Assembly: GCF_001019615.1 (NCBI RefSeq)
Contig: NZ_JNBQ01000002.1
Coordinates: 372,001 to 436,000 of the forward strand
Direction of reading: 5' to 3'
DNA from: Cellulosimicrobium funkei
GTDB taxonomy: Bacteria > Actinomycetota > Actinomycetes > Actinomycetales > Cellulomonadaceae
DNA length: 64,000 bases
In this document: positions 44,101 through 52,633 of the stretch, piece after piece
How positions within the stretch are numbered: position 1 is the first letter of the stretch
Layout of the letters: every line of letters begins with the position of its first letter
Made by a program: the position numbers and the translations under genes
Notes under the pieces: generated by a model
The model's database searches: none
What the model saw: only the letters and a program-made list of their open reading frames with translations
What the model was told of the DNA's origin: nothing

Positions 44101-45002
44101 CGTACGCGAAGGACTGGTCGAGCTACACGCTCGAGCTCGACGCGCGCAAGACGTCCGGCGCCGAGGGCTTCCTCGTCGGCTTCGCCGCCGGCGGCCCGAA
44201 CGACTACTACTGGTGGAACCTCGGCGGGTGGAACAACACCCGCCAGGCGCTCCAGCGCGCGTCGGGCGGGAGCGCCAACGAGGTGAAGGCGGTCGAGAAC
44301 CACAGCATCGAGGTCGGCCAGCCGTACCACGTCAAGGTCGTCGTCGAGGGCTCGACCATCGAGCTCTACCTCGACGGCGAGCTCCAGATGTCCTACGAGC
44401 AGCCGTCGACCAAGTCGCTCTACCAGGTCGTCACGCGCGACGACGACACGGGCGACGTCGTCGTCAAGGTCGTCAACCCCACCGCGACCGCGGCGCGCAC
44501 GCAGGTGCACGTCGAGGGTGCTGAGGGCATCGCGTCCGAGGCGACGGTCACGGAGATGGTGGGCGCGCCGTCGGACACCAACACCAAGGCCGACCCCGAG
44601 CGGGTCGTCCCGGTCGAACGGACGCTGACGGGCGTGGGGGAGGAGTTCTCCTACGAGTTCCCCGCGCACTCGATCACGTTCGTCCGGCTGCACGCGTCCG
44701 ACGCGGCACCCGAGCTCGACCTCGCGGTCGAGGCCTCGCCGCGCTGCCTCGCGGGCAAGGCGTACGTCGCCGTGCGCGCGACGAACGGTGAGGACGTCCC
44801 GGTCTCGGTGACGCTCTCCACGCCGTTCGGGCAGAAGGCGTTCGCGGGCGTGGCGCCGGGCAAGAGCGCGTACCAGTCGTTCACGGCACGCGCGACGTCG
44901 GCCCCGGCGGCCGTCGCGACGGCGACGGGCACGGCGACGCTCGACGGCGAGCAGGTCACCTCGACCGTCGACGTCGCCTACGACGCGCTCGACTGCGGCT
45001 GA
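41130..45002 (+). CDS. Secreted GH51 alpha-L-arabinofuranosidase, multidomain
   Basis: 1290 residues. The signal peptide ends near LPASAAEPD (about 41). Two N-terminal accessory modules follow: a beta-sandwich (50-240) and a possible beta-trefoil (250-375). The GH51 domain starts at about 378 (ELYGIFYEDINYAADGGLYA) with an inserted CBM4-like module (about 430-560). The barrel carries acid/base Glu741 (GLGNEEN) and nucleophile Glu827 (FLGEYAS). Another concanavalin-like module is inserted near 930-1090, and the shared RCLAGK domain ends the protein (about 1195-1290). It releases alpha-L-arabinofuranose from arabinan or arabinoxylan. GAGAGGAAG precedes ATG 41130; a GTG at 41103 is less likely. 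Confidence 0.92.
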   Translation: MDTSLHPPRPRTAHRRRAVALALVTGLVGTVALATSLPASAAEPDLPDDARVDAFDGSTLGADWTVVNPVPEALAVSGGALRLTSQPGDTYQDANSAKNVVLMDVPAGDFTVVTRLEAPVASVYQGAGLIAWQDMDNYVRSGLTFVGSLSPSGRAIENDVETGGVFSAAAFTDRPASTGETLRMQRTGDTIATSYWDGAAWQPAGSVTVDFPTTQVGLYALAAQNGAAHTAAFDYVALQTAEGADQVPDGPFTLAGPGDARYLVATDDGLALDDERPATTVALDATAVDGAEGTSPVTLAVDDRPVVVSDASRLSLGAAGDDATALRLTDAGGGKVWLRDSADPERYAGVRASDGALVLGPRDSATKLTITPATSADHEITVDLAGERTEMSDELYGIFYEDINYAADGGLYAELVRNRSFEFNHQDNGSFTGLTAWSAANRGGATATTQVVNDAGRLNATNRNYLNLTTTAAGAGVRNAGYNTGLFVEEGESYDFSVWARSATAQTVTVRVEDNAGTTAYATGQVAVDGSNAWKKYDVALTATGTTNAGRLALLSGAAGTLALDQVSLFPQDTWVGPVNGPSVLRKDLAEKIDALDPQFLRFPGGCVTNVGTFRTYEESGFTDRRRTYQWKETIGPVEERATNWNFWGYNQSYGIGYLEYFLFAEDLGATPLPVVSVGANGCGSTIPEMKDPAQIQRWVDDTVDLIEFANGDVTTEWGAVRAGLGHPEPFGLKYIGLGNEENTKTFEANFPAFRDAIAAAYPDIQIISNSGPDDTGQRFDELWEFNREQDVDLVDEHYYNDPQWFLENDERYDSYDREGPHVFLGEYASRGNTFANALAEASFMTGLERNSDVVRLASYAPLLANESYVQWSPDAIWFDNDESWGSVNYYVQQLFSANAGDEVVPSTHSGPAPADATLDGGVFLSTWNTAAQYDNVRVTDNASGDVLFADDFESGASQWEPQTGTWAAQDGAYVQSATNVTDARSIVAGAYAKDWSSYTLELDARKTSGAEGFLVGFAAGGPNDYYWWNLGGWNNTRQALQRASGGSANEVKAVENHSIEVGQPYHVKVVVEGSTIELYLDGELQMSYEQPSTKSLYQVVTRDDDTGDVVVKVVNPTATAARTQVHVEGAEGIASEATVTEMVGAPSDTNTKADPERVVPVERTLTGVGEEFSYEFPAHSITFVRLHASDAAPELDLAVEASPRCLAGKAYVAVRATNGEDVPVSVTLSTPFGQKAFAGVAPGKSAYQSFTARATSAPAAVATATGTATLDGEQVTSTVDVAYDALDCG

Positions 45003-45009
45003 ACGACGC

Positions 45010-45078
45010 CGAGGTAGAACCGCAGGTCGCGAGGTAGAAGCCCCCGGGCTCTACCTCGCGACCGCGGGTTCTCCCTCG
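45010..45078. repeat. GAGGTAGA-family long hairpin
   Basis: The left arm carries two GAGGTAGA units (45011, 45031); the right arm carries CTCTACCTCGCGACC and a TTCTCCCTCG unit, giving a nearly complete fold-back of about 33 bp with one bulge. It begins seven bases after the GH51 stop and can act as a terminator. It closely resembles the 60323-60391 element. Confidence 0.8.
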
Positions 45079-45091
45079 CGAGAGCCTGCTT

Positions 45092-45150
45092 CCCTCGTGG
45101 CCGGTCCGGCGGGCCACGAGGGCGCGGCCCGCGCGTCGTGCGCGGGCCGC
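45092..45150 (+). terminator. Two further terminator-like hairpins
   Basis: CCCTCGTGGCC (45092-45102)/GGCCACGAGGG (45112-45122) and GCGGCCCGCGC (45124-45134)/GCGCGGGCCGC (45140-45150) are both perfect 11-bp stems. Confidence 0.7.
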
Positions 45151-45160
45151 CTCGCACGAC

Positions 45161-45182
45161 CGCGCGACGACGTCGTCGCGCG
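45161..45182. repeat. Perfect 22-bp palindrome
   Basis: An uninterrupted palindrome centred on GACGACGTCGTC, 70 bases before the GH146-like gene. It may be an operator or part of the terminator cluster; its pure CG/GACGAC composition makes chance plausible. Confidence 0.4.
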
Positions 45183-45252
45183 ACGAGCTGCACGACACCG
45201 CACGTCCTGACGCCCGGGCGACGGCGCCCGCGCGCGACCTTGAGGAGCAACG

Positions 45253-48200
45253 ATGCACCCCCGACCGACCGACGGCGCCCGCCGTCGACCCGGCGGCGCG
45301 GCCCGGCTGGCCGCCGTCGCGGCCGCCGCCGCGCTCGCCCTGACCACCTGGGCGCCGTCCGCCGTCGCGGCCGACGCCCTGCCCGACCCGGTCCTCGACC
45401 TCGGGTTCGAGGGCGACGTCAGTGACGCCGGCCCGCTCGACCACCCGGTGACGTTGAAGGGCCACAACGGGACCGCGCCCACGGGCTACTCGTACGTCGA
45501 GGGCGTCGACGCCCGGGGGCAGGCGCTTCGCCTCGCCGGGAGCACGTACCTCGACCTCGGGTCGTCGGCCGCGCTGCAGCCCGAGGACCTCACGCTCTCG
45601 TTCTGGGTGGAGCCCAGCGGGAAGCTGTCCGGCGAGCACGTCATCACCTGGAACAAGCGGGCCTACAACTCCGACGGCTGGTACCTCTCGTCCGAGTCGG
45701 ACACGGTGCCGCTCGCGCTGTCGGTGGGCCCGGCGTCGGGCCAGCCGTACAAGGTGCGGGTCGCGAGCTCCGACCGCGCGGCGTTCTTCCCCGCGGACGA
45801 GTGGACGCACGTCGTCGTCACGTACGACCGCGCGACGAAGGACGTCGCGTTCTACCGCAACGGCGAGAAGGTCCCGTCCACGGTGGCCAACGCGGTCGCC
45901 GGCGACGCGACGGGCGTGCTCGGCTCCGACCCGGCCCTGCCCAAGACGATCGGGTTCAACGGTCCGCAGTACAACGGCGCCTACCTCAAGGCCGCCCTCG
46001 ACGACTACCGCCTGTACGACGCCGTCGCGGACCTGGGCGACGTGGTCGGGATCTACGAGGAGAGCGGGCGCACGGTGGACCGCGACGCGATCGCCCAGGA
46101 CGACGCCGACGCGCTGTCGCTGCCCGAGCGCGTGACCGTCGCGCTCGTGCTGCCGACGACGGGATCGCGCGGCTCGACCGTGACGTGGCGGTCGTCGCAC
46201 CCCGAGGTCGTCGCGACCGACGGGACCGTGGTCCGGCCGGCGATCGGGGAGGACGACGCGCACGTCACGCTCACGGCGACGGTGCGGTACCTCGACGGGG
46301 AGCCGGTGATGCGCGACCTCGAGGTGGTCGTGCCCGCCCTCGTCGACGAGACGCCGCTCGAGGAGACCGCGCTGCCGTCCGTGCTGCTCTCCGACGACTT
46401 CCTCCAGAACGCCGCGGCGAAGGAGCACGAGTACCTGCTGAGCCTCGACTCCGAGACGTTCCTCTACGAGTTCTACAAGGTCGGCGGGCTCACCCCGACC
46501 ACCTCCGCCGGGTACGGCGGCTGGGAGCGCAGCAACGCCGTGAACTTCCGCGGGCACGCGTTCGGGCACTACCTCTCGGCGCTCGCGATGTCGTGGTCCT
46601 CGACGCCGGACGAGGCGACGAAGGACGCGCTGTTCACCGAGATCGAGGAGGGCGTCGGAGGGCTCGCCCGCGTGCAGGACGCGTACGCCGCCGCGCACCC
46701 CGGCTCGGCGGGGTACGTCTCCGCGTTCCGCGAGTCGATCCTCGACCAGGTGCAGGGCACCGGGACGTCGGACGAGAACGTCATCGTGCCCTGGTACAAC
46801 CTGCACAAGGTGCTCGCCGGGCTGCTCGACGTCGCCGAGTACGTCGACGGCCCCGTCGGGGACGAGGCGCTCGCCGTCGCGACCGACTTCGGGCTCTACG
46901 TGCAGGGGCGCGTGGCGACGCTGCCGAGCACCGACGTCATGCTGCGCACCGAGTACGGCGGCATGAACGAGGCGCTGTACGAGCTGTTCGACCTCACGGG
47001 CGACGTGCGCATCAAGGAGGCCGCCGAGGCGTTCGACGAGGTCCCGTTCTTCCGCCAGCTCGCCGCGGGCCAGGACGTCCTGCCCGGCAAGCACGCCAAC
47101 ACGCAGATCCCCAAGCTGCTCGGGGCGCTCAAGCGCTACCGGGTGTTCACGCAGAATCCGGAGTACTACGCGCTGCTCACGCCGGCGGAGAAGGAGGAGC
47201 TGCCGATGTACCTCGCGGCGGCGGAGAACTTCTTCGACATCGTCGTGCGCGACCACACGTACGTCACCGGTGCGAACAGCCAGGCGGAGCACTTCCACGC
47301 GCCCGGCTCGCTGCACGAGCGCGCCGACGAGCAGGGCACCGCGCGCAACGCCGAGACGGCCGAGACGTGCAACGAGTACAACATGCTCAAGCTCGCGCGC
47401 GAGCTGTTCAAGCTCAGCAAGGACGTGCGGTACGCGGACTACTACGAGAACGCGTTCATCAACACGATCCTCGCGTCGCAGAACCCGGAGACCGGGACGA
47501 CGACGTACTTCAACCCCATGGCGTCGGGCTATCACCGCGTCTACAACCTGCCGTTCACCGAGTTCTGGTGCTGCACCGGCACGGGCATGGAGAACTTCTC
47601 CAAGCTCGGCGACTCGATGTACTTCACCGGCCAGGGCTCGGTGTGGGTCAACCTGTTCTTCTCCTCGACGGTCGAGCACGCCGAGCAGAACCTGCGGCTC
47701 ACGCAGGAGGCGAACCTGCCGAACGAGGACACCGTGACCTTCCGCGTCGACGCGCTCGACGGCGGTGCGGTCGCCGGGGACGCGACGCTGCGCCTGCGCG
47801 TGCCGTCGTGGATCGCGGGCGAGCCCGCGGTCGAGGTGAACGGCGCCGCCGTCGAGCCGGTCGTGTCGCGCGGGTACGTCGTGCTGCCCGTCGCCGCGGG
47901 CGACGTCGTCCGGTACACGATGCCGATGGCGGCGTCCGTCGTCGACACCCCGGACAACCCGTACTTCGTGGCCTTCCGGTACGGGCCGGTCGTCCTCTCC
48001 GCGAACCTCGGCGAGGTCCCCGAGCCGGCGTGGCAGGGCACGGGCATCCTCGTCCGCTCCGCCACGCGCGACGCCGACGCGCAGACGACCATCACGGCGG
48101 CGAACATGGGCGCCGACGAGTGGAAGGAGCGCATCGCCGAGAACCTCGTGCGGGTCGAGGACGACGCCGAGGGCCGGGTGCAGCTCGAGCTGCGGAACAC

Positions 48201-49431
48201 CGCCGACGGCGGCGACCTCGTCTTCACGCCCCACCACACCAACTGGGACGTGACGTACGGGCTGTACCTCCACCTCGACGAGCCGGACTCGGCCGCGTCG
48301 CAGGAGCGCATCCTGCGCGCCAAGCAGGAGCTGCGCGACGCCGACCGCACCGTCGACAGCCTCACGAGCTTCGACAACAACAACTTCGAGAACGCGAAGA
48401 ACCTCAAGCAGAGCGGGTCGTCGGTCGGGACGTTCTCCGGCCGTCAGTTCCGCCACGCGAACGGCACGGGCTGGTTCAGCTACGACCTCATGGTCGACCC
48501 GGCGTCGGCCTCGAACCACCTGGGCGTCACCCTCTACTCGGGCGACCAGGGCCGCGTGTTCGACGTGTACGTCAACGACGAGAAGCTGAAGACGATCACC
48601 ACCGTCGCGAACGCGCCGACCAAGGACGAGCAGGGGTTCTACGTCGACACGACGCAGCTCCCGGCGAAGTACCTCGAGATCGGCGACGGCACGCGCTGGA
48701 AGGTCGACAGCGCGGGCGAGTACGTGCTCGACGACGACGGCGAGCGCATCCCCGTGGTCACCGTGCGCTTCCAGGCGACGGGCGGCTGGGCCGGAGGCGT
48801 GTTCGGCGTCCGGGTCGACCGCGCGGCGTCGTACGACGCGACGCCCGGTCTCGCGGCGCTCGCGTTCGACACCGGGTCGCTCGCCCCGGCGTTCGACCCG
48901 GCGGTGACGGACTACACCCTCACCGTCCCCGCGGGCACGACGAGCGTCGTGCTCGACGCCGACCCGCACGTGCCGAGCGGCCTGGTCCGCGTCGACGGCG
49001 TGCTCGTCGACGACACGCAGGGTCGCGTCGTGCCGCTCCCTGCGGACGGGTCGGGGCGGACCGTGGAGGTCGTCGGCGTCGCGCAGGACCACGAGACCGC
49101 GACGACGTACACGGTCGAGATCGTGCCCGGGACGGCGGCCGTCGTGCCGCTCGACGTGGGGGTCTCCCCGCGGTGCCTCGCCGGCAAGGTCTACGTGGCA
49201 GTCCGGGCGACGAACGCGGGCGTCACCCCGGTGGACGTCACCCTGACGACGCCGTACGGGGAGAGATCGTTCACTGCCGTCGCCCCGGGCGCGAGCGCCT
49301 ACCAGTCGTTCGCGTCGCGCGCGACGACGGTCCCCGCCGGCACCGCGACGGTCTCCGCGACGGCGGTGCTCGACGGCGACCACGCCACCACCACCTACGA
49401 CGTCGACATCGAGCCGCGCACCTGCGGCTGA
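45253..49431 (+). CDS. Secreted GH127/GH146-family beta-L-arabinofuranosidase
   Basis: 1392 residues. Signal peptide (about 1-40), LamG-like concanavalin domain (45-275), atrophied bacterial Ig domain (about 285-370), then the DUF1680-type catalytic domain (375-900) with zinc/cysteine centre Glu704-x-Cys706 (AETCNEYN) and Cys773-Cys774 (WCCTGTG). The WCCTGTGMEN form differs from the SCCPPN of the cytoplasmic GH127 and recalls GH146, known from Bacteroides pectic-arabinan enzymes (subfamily is inference). A C-terminal beta region, a cadherin-like domain (about 1195-1300) and the RCLAGK domain (1303-1392) follow. GAGGAG precedes the ATG. There is no operator copy upstream; expression may depend on read-through from GH51. 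Confidence 0.87.
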   Translation: MHPRPTDGARRRPGGAARLAAVAAAAALALTTWAPSAVAADALPDPVLDLGFEGDVSDAGPLDHPVTLKGHNGTAPTGYSYVEGVDARGQALRLAGSTYLDLGSSAALQPEDLTLSFWVEPSGKLSGEHVITWNKRAYNSDGWYLSSESDTVPLALSVGPASGQPYKVRVASSDRAAFFPADEWTHVVVTYDRATKDVAFYRNGEKVPSTVANAVAGDATGVLGSDPALPKTIGFNGPQYNGAYLKAALDDYRLYDAVADLGDVVGIYEESGRTVDRDAIAQDDADALSLPERVTVALVLPTTGSRGSTVTWRSSHPEVVATDGTVVRPAIGEDDAHVTLTATVRYLDGEPVMRDLEVVVPALVDETPLEETALPSVLLSDDFLQNAAAKEHEYLLSLDSETFLYEFYKVGGLTPTTSAGYGGWERSNAVNFRGHAFGHYLSALAMSWSSTPDEATKDALFTEIEEGVGGLARVQDAYAAAHPGSAGYVSAFRESILDQVQGTGTSDENVIVPWYNLHKVLAGLLDVAEYVDGPVGDEALAVATDFGLYVQGRVATLPSTDVMLRTEYGGMNEALYELFDLTGDVRIKEAAEAFDEVPFFRQLAAGQDVLPGKHANTQIPKLLGALKRYRVFTQNPEYYALLTPAEKEELPMYLAAAENFFDIVVRDHTYVTGANSQAEHFHAPGSLHERADEQGTARNAETAETCNEYNMLKLARELFKLSKDVRYADYYENAFINTILASQNPETGTTTYFNPMASGYHRVYNLPFTEFWCCTGTGMENFSKLGDSMYFTGQGSVWVNLFFSSTVEHAEQNLRLTQEANLPNEDTVTFRVDALDGGAVAGDATLRLRVPSWIAGEPAVEVNGAAVEPVVSRGYVVLPVAAGDVVRYTMPMAASVVDTPDNPYFVAFRYGPVVLSANLGEVPEPAWQGTGILVRSATRDADAQTTITAANMGADEWKERIAENLVRVEDDAEGRVQLELRNTADGGDLVFTPHHTNWDVTYGLYLHLDEPDSAASQERILRAKQELRDADRTVDSLTSFDNNNFENAKNLKQSGSSVGTFSGRQFRHANGTGWFSYDLMVDPASASNHLGVTLYSGDQGRVFDVYVNDEKLKTITTVANAPTKDEQGFYVDTTQLPAKYLEIGDGTRWKVDSAGEYVLDDDGERIPVVTVRFQATGGWAGGVFGVRVDRAASYDATPGLAALAFDTGSLAPAFDPAVTDYTLTVPAGTTSVVLDADPHVPSGLVRVDGVLVDDTQGRVVPLPADGSGRTVEVVGVAQDHETATTYTVEIVPGTAAVVPLDVGVSPRCLAGKVYVAVRATNAGVTPVDVTLTTPYGERSFTAVAPGASAYQSFASRATTVPAGTATVSATAVLDGDHATTTYDVDIEPRTCG

Positions 49432-49450
49432 GCGACCCGCGCGCCGCACG

Positions 49451-49489
49451 GGCGTCCTCGCGGTCGGTCCGACGGGCCGCGAGGACGCC
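49451..49489 (+). terminator. Terminator hairpin after the GH146-like gene
   Basis: GGCGTCCTCGCGG (49451-49463) pairs perfectly with CCGCGAGGACGCC (49477-49489) around a 13-base loop, 20 bases after the stop. Confidence 0.8.
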
Positions 49490-49513
49490 GCACGGCAATG
49501 ACGCGGCGCCTTT

Positions 49514-49533
49514 CGATATCGGTACCGACATCG
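49514..49533. promoter_or_regulatory. 20-bp near-palindrome before GH43 (49586)
   Basis: CGATATCGGTACCGACATCG has one asymmetric position around a central GGTACC and lies 53 bases before the start codon. It matches neither operator class of the two LacI proteins here, so a third regulator is implied. Confidence 0.5.
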
Positions 49534-49585
49534 ATATCCCTCAGATGAACCCCACGACGGCAGGACCTCGACGAGGAGGAAGAAC

Positions 49586-52483
49586 ATGAGCAGACACCGG
49601 AGACGACGAGCCGCGGCGACGGTCGTGGCGGGCGTGCTGGCGCTCGGGGCGAGCCTGCCCGCGGCGCACGCCACCGCGACGGCCGACGACGAACCCCCGG
49701 CGGCGACCGCCCTCACCGGGCTGACCACGACCGACCGCGGCGACGGGACCTACGACGTCCCGCTCCTGCGCAGCGACGTCCCGGACATCAGCGTCACGCG
49801 CGTCCCCGCGGACGAGAACGACGAGGGCCGCGACCTCTACTACATGATCAGCACGACGATGCACCTCGCCCCCGGCGCCCCGATCATGAAGTCGTACGAC
49901 CTCGTGAGCTGGGAGATCGTCGGCTACGTCTACGACCGGCTCGGCGTCGGCGACGTGTCGTCGCTGCGCAACGGGAAGAACGGCTACGGCAACGGGCAGT
50001 GGGCGTCCTCGCTGCGCTACCGCGACGGCACGTTCTACGTGGTGTTCAACACCAACGACCTCGGGGGGTCGTACCTCTTCCGCACGGACGACGTCGAGCA
50101 CGGTGCGTGGGAGCGCACCGCGCTCGGCCGGGGGTTCCACGACCCGTCGCTGTTCTTCGACGAGGCCGACGGAGGGACGCCCTACATCTTCTACGGCTCG
50201 GGCGCGACGAGCGCCGTCCGGCTGAACGACGACCTCACCGCGATCGAGGCGGACTTCCCGAACATCTTCCGCGCCGCGGACTACGCGGGCGAGCCGTTCG
50301 TCGGCGGGCTGTTCGAGGGCGCGCAGGTGCACTACATCGACGGCGAGTACTACGTCGCGATCATCACGTGGCCCAGCGGCCAGAACCGGCAGGAGGTGCT
50401 GTTCCGCTCCCCGCACCTGCTGGGTCGCTACGAGACCGCCGACGGGTCGAACCCGTACGAGGCGCGCAGCGCGCTGAACTCCGACGGCTTCGCCCAGGGC
50501 GGGCTGGTCGAGGTGCCCGACGGCGCGGGCGGCTACGCGTGGTGGGGCATGTTCTTCCGCGACACCTATCCCCTCGGCCGCATCCCCGCGCTCATCCCCG
50601 CGACGTGGGAGGACGGCTGGCCCACGTTCGGCGACGACGGCGCCGTCCGCGTCGGCGACACGTTCGCCAAGCCGATCGTGCTGGACCCGGCGACCGAGCG
50701 CCGGGAGCGGCTGAAGAGCATCGTCGCCTCCGACGACTTCGCGAACGACGCCGAGCACCGCGCGTTCAGCGACACCGTCTGGGAGGTCCCCGACGCGCCC
50801 ACGTACGACGAGTCGCTGCTCGGCGTCGAGCTCGTCGCCAACCCCGGGTTCGAGGACGCCGGGACCGCGCCGTGGGCCGCGCAGTTCGGGGCGACGCTGT
50901 CGCGCGAGACGGGCGGCGCGGCGTCGGGCACGGGCGCGCTGCGCGTCGCGGGCCGGACGCTCAACGGCTCCGGCCCGAACCAGCAGCTCGGCGGGAAGAT
51001 CCAGGCGGGCGTGACCTACGAGGTCTCGGCCCGGGTCCGCTACGCCTCCGCGCCCGCGCAGGTCCGCTTCAACCTCGTCGGGGACTGGGGCGCGGGCGTC
51101 ACCACGCTCGCGTGGGCGAACGCCACGCCGGGGGAGTGGACGACCGTGCGGGGCACCTACACCGTCCCGCAGGACGCGGACGTCCGGACCTTCAAGCTCG
51201 CGGTCGAGACGCCGTGGGGCAACCCGCAGCCGCCGTCGTCGAGCGTCGAGTACCTGCTCGACGACGTCTCCGTGGTCGGCCGCGCGCCGGACGTCGAGAC
51301 ACCCACGCTCGAGGAGGTGTCGTACAACGGCTCGGACCTCGACCTCGCGTGGCAGTGGAACCACGCGCCGGACAACCGGTACTGGTCGCTCACCGAGCGC
51401 GACGGCTGGCTGCGTCTGACCAACGGGCACGTCGTGACCGGCGAGGCGGAGTACACGAAGGCGCCCGGGCGCGACCTCACGTATCTCGAGGAGGCGCGCA
51501 ACACCCTCGGTCAGCGCACGTTCGGCCCGACGTCGTCGGCCCAGACGAGGCTCGACGTCTCCGGCATGCTCGACGGCGACGTCGCCGGCCTCGCCGTCTA
51601 CGGGCGCAGCTTCGCGTACGCGGGCGTCCAGCAGGTCGACGGCGAGCGCACGCTCGGTCTCGTCACCCGGCTCCAGCCGTTCACCGACACCATCGACCGC
51701 GAGGTGGTCGAGTCGTTCGTCCCCGGGTCGCAGGTCCCGCTGGGCGAGCGCACGGACGTGCACCTCAAGGCGGACGCGGACTTCGCCTCGCCGAACGGCC
51801 AGCTCTGGGTGCAGTACTCCTACAGCCTCGACGGGCGGACCTGGCAGCCGCTCGGTGCGCGCCAGGGGCCGCTCGTCATGGACTGGAGCCTGTCCCACTT
51901 CATGGGGTACCGGTTCGGCCTCTTCTCCTACGCCAAGGAGCAGACCGGCGGGCACGTCGACTTCGACCACTTCCTCCTCAGCGACGTGCTCGACGCCGAC
52001 GGCGGCGCCGACCGGACGGCGCTCGACGCCGTCGTCGCCGAGGCCGAGGGGCTCGACCCGGCGGACTACACGGTCGAGTCGTGGTCCGCCGTCGAGAAGG
52101 GGCTCGCGTCGGCACGGGCCACGACCGCGCCGTCGACGCAGAACGAGGCGGACGCACCCGCGCGGGCGCTCGCGCTCGCCGTCGCGTCGCTCGTGCGGGC
52201 CGACGCCGCCGAGGTCGCGTTCACGGTCGAGGCGAGCGTGCGCGCCCTGGCGGGGAAGGACTACGTCGCCGTGCGCGTGACGAACGCCGAGGACGTGCCC
52301 GTGGACGTCGTCGTCACCACGCCGTACGGCAGCCGTTCGTTCGCCGACGTCGAGCCGGGCCGCAACGCCTACCAGGCGTTCCCGAGCCGCCTCACGAGCG
52401 TCCCGGCGGGCGAGGTGACGGTCTCGGTCACCCGCTCGACCGACGGGTCCACCGCGACCCGCACGGTCGCGTACGGCAGCTGA
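49586..52483 (+). CDS. Secreted GH43 glycosidase with cysteine-free tail domain
   Basis: 965 residues. The signal peptide (about 1-32) precedes a GH43 propeller (about 40-310) with triad Asp67 (PDISVT), Asp186 (FHDPSL) and Glu244 (FEGAQV), as in the xylosidase/arabinofuranosidase subfamilies. A CBM4/9-like module (about 416-560) is inserted ahead of the C-terminal beta-sandwich (570-790), then a FIVAR-like helical repeat (about 805-870). The shared tail domain (880-965) reads RALAGKD instead of RCLAGK and ends in AYGS without the final Cys, so both cysteines are missing together. AGGAGGAAG precedes the ATG. Confidence 0.87.
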   Translation: MSRHRRRRAAATVVAGVLALGASLPAAHATATADDEPPAATALTGLTTTDRGDGTYDVPLLRSDVPDISVTRVPADENDEGRDLYYMISTTMHLAPGAPIMKSYDLVSWEIVGYVYDRLGVGDVSSLRNGKNGYGNGQWASSLRYRDGTFYVVFNTNDLGGSYLFRTDDVEHGAWERTALGRGFHDPSLFFDEADGGTPYIFYGSGATSAVRLNDDLTAIEADFPNIFRAADYAGEPFVGGLFEGAQVHYIDGEYYVAIITWPSGQNRQEVLFRSPHLLGRYETADGSNPYEARSALNSDGFAQGGLVEVPDGAGGYAWWGMFFRDTYPLGRIPALIPATWEDGWPTFGDDGAVRVGDTFAKPIVLDPATERRERLKSIVASDDFANDAEHRAFSDTVWEVPDAPTYDESLLGVELVANPGFEDAGTAPWAAQFGATLSRETGGAASGTGALRVAGRTLNGSGPNQQLGGKIQAGVTYEVSARVRYASAPAQVRFNLVGDWGAGVTTLAWANATPGEWTTVRGTYTVPQDADVRTFKLAVETPWGNPQPPSSSVEYLLDDVSVVGRAPDVETPTLEEVSYNGSDLDLAWQWNHAPDNRYWSLTERDGWLRLTNGHVVTGEAEYTKAPGRDLTYLEEARNTLGQRTFGPTSSAQTRLDVSGMLDGDVAGLAVYGRSFAYAGVQQVDGERTLGLVTRLQPFTDTIDREVVESFVPGSQVPLGERTDVHLKADADFASPNGQLWVQYSYSLDGRTWQPLGARQGPLVMDWSLSHFMGYRFGLFSYAKEQTGGHVDFDHFLLSDVLDADGGADRTALDAVVAEAEGLDPADYTVESWSAVEKGLASARATTAPSTQNEADAPARALALAVASLVRADAAEVAFTVEASVRALAGKDYVAVRVTNAEDVPVDVVVTTPYGSRSFADVEPGRNAYQAFPSRLTSVPAGEVTVSVTRSTDGSTATRTVAYGS

Positions 52484-52499
52484 CCCTGCCGCTGATCCG

Positions 52500-52527
52500 C
52501 CGGCGGGCCGCCCGGGCGGCCCGCCGG
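52500..52527 (+). terminator. Palindromic terminator
   Basis: A fully palindromic 28-base sequence around GCCGCCCGGGCGGC, 17 bases after the stop, able to form a strong GC stem. Confidence 0.65.
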
Positions 52528-52633
52528 TGCCGACGAGAGGAGGCGCAGGACGACGGCGCGAACCGCCGTCGGCACGACCGTCCGCGCGAGACGCGCGGAC
52601 GCGCAGGACACCCACATCGATCGAGGAGGATCC

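Noticed and set aside
45161-45182. 22-bp perfect palindrome as a definite operator
   Set aside because: Its composition is only CG and GACGAC steps, it sits within a cluster of terminator stems, and no second copy was seen in the window.
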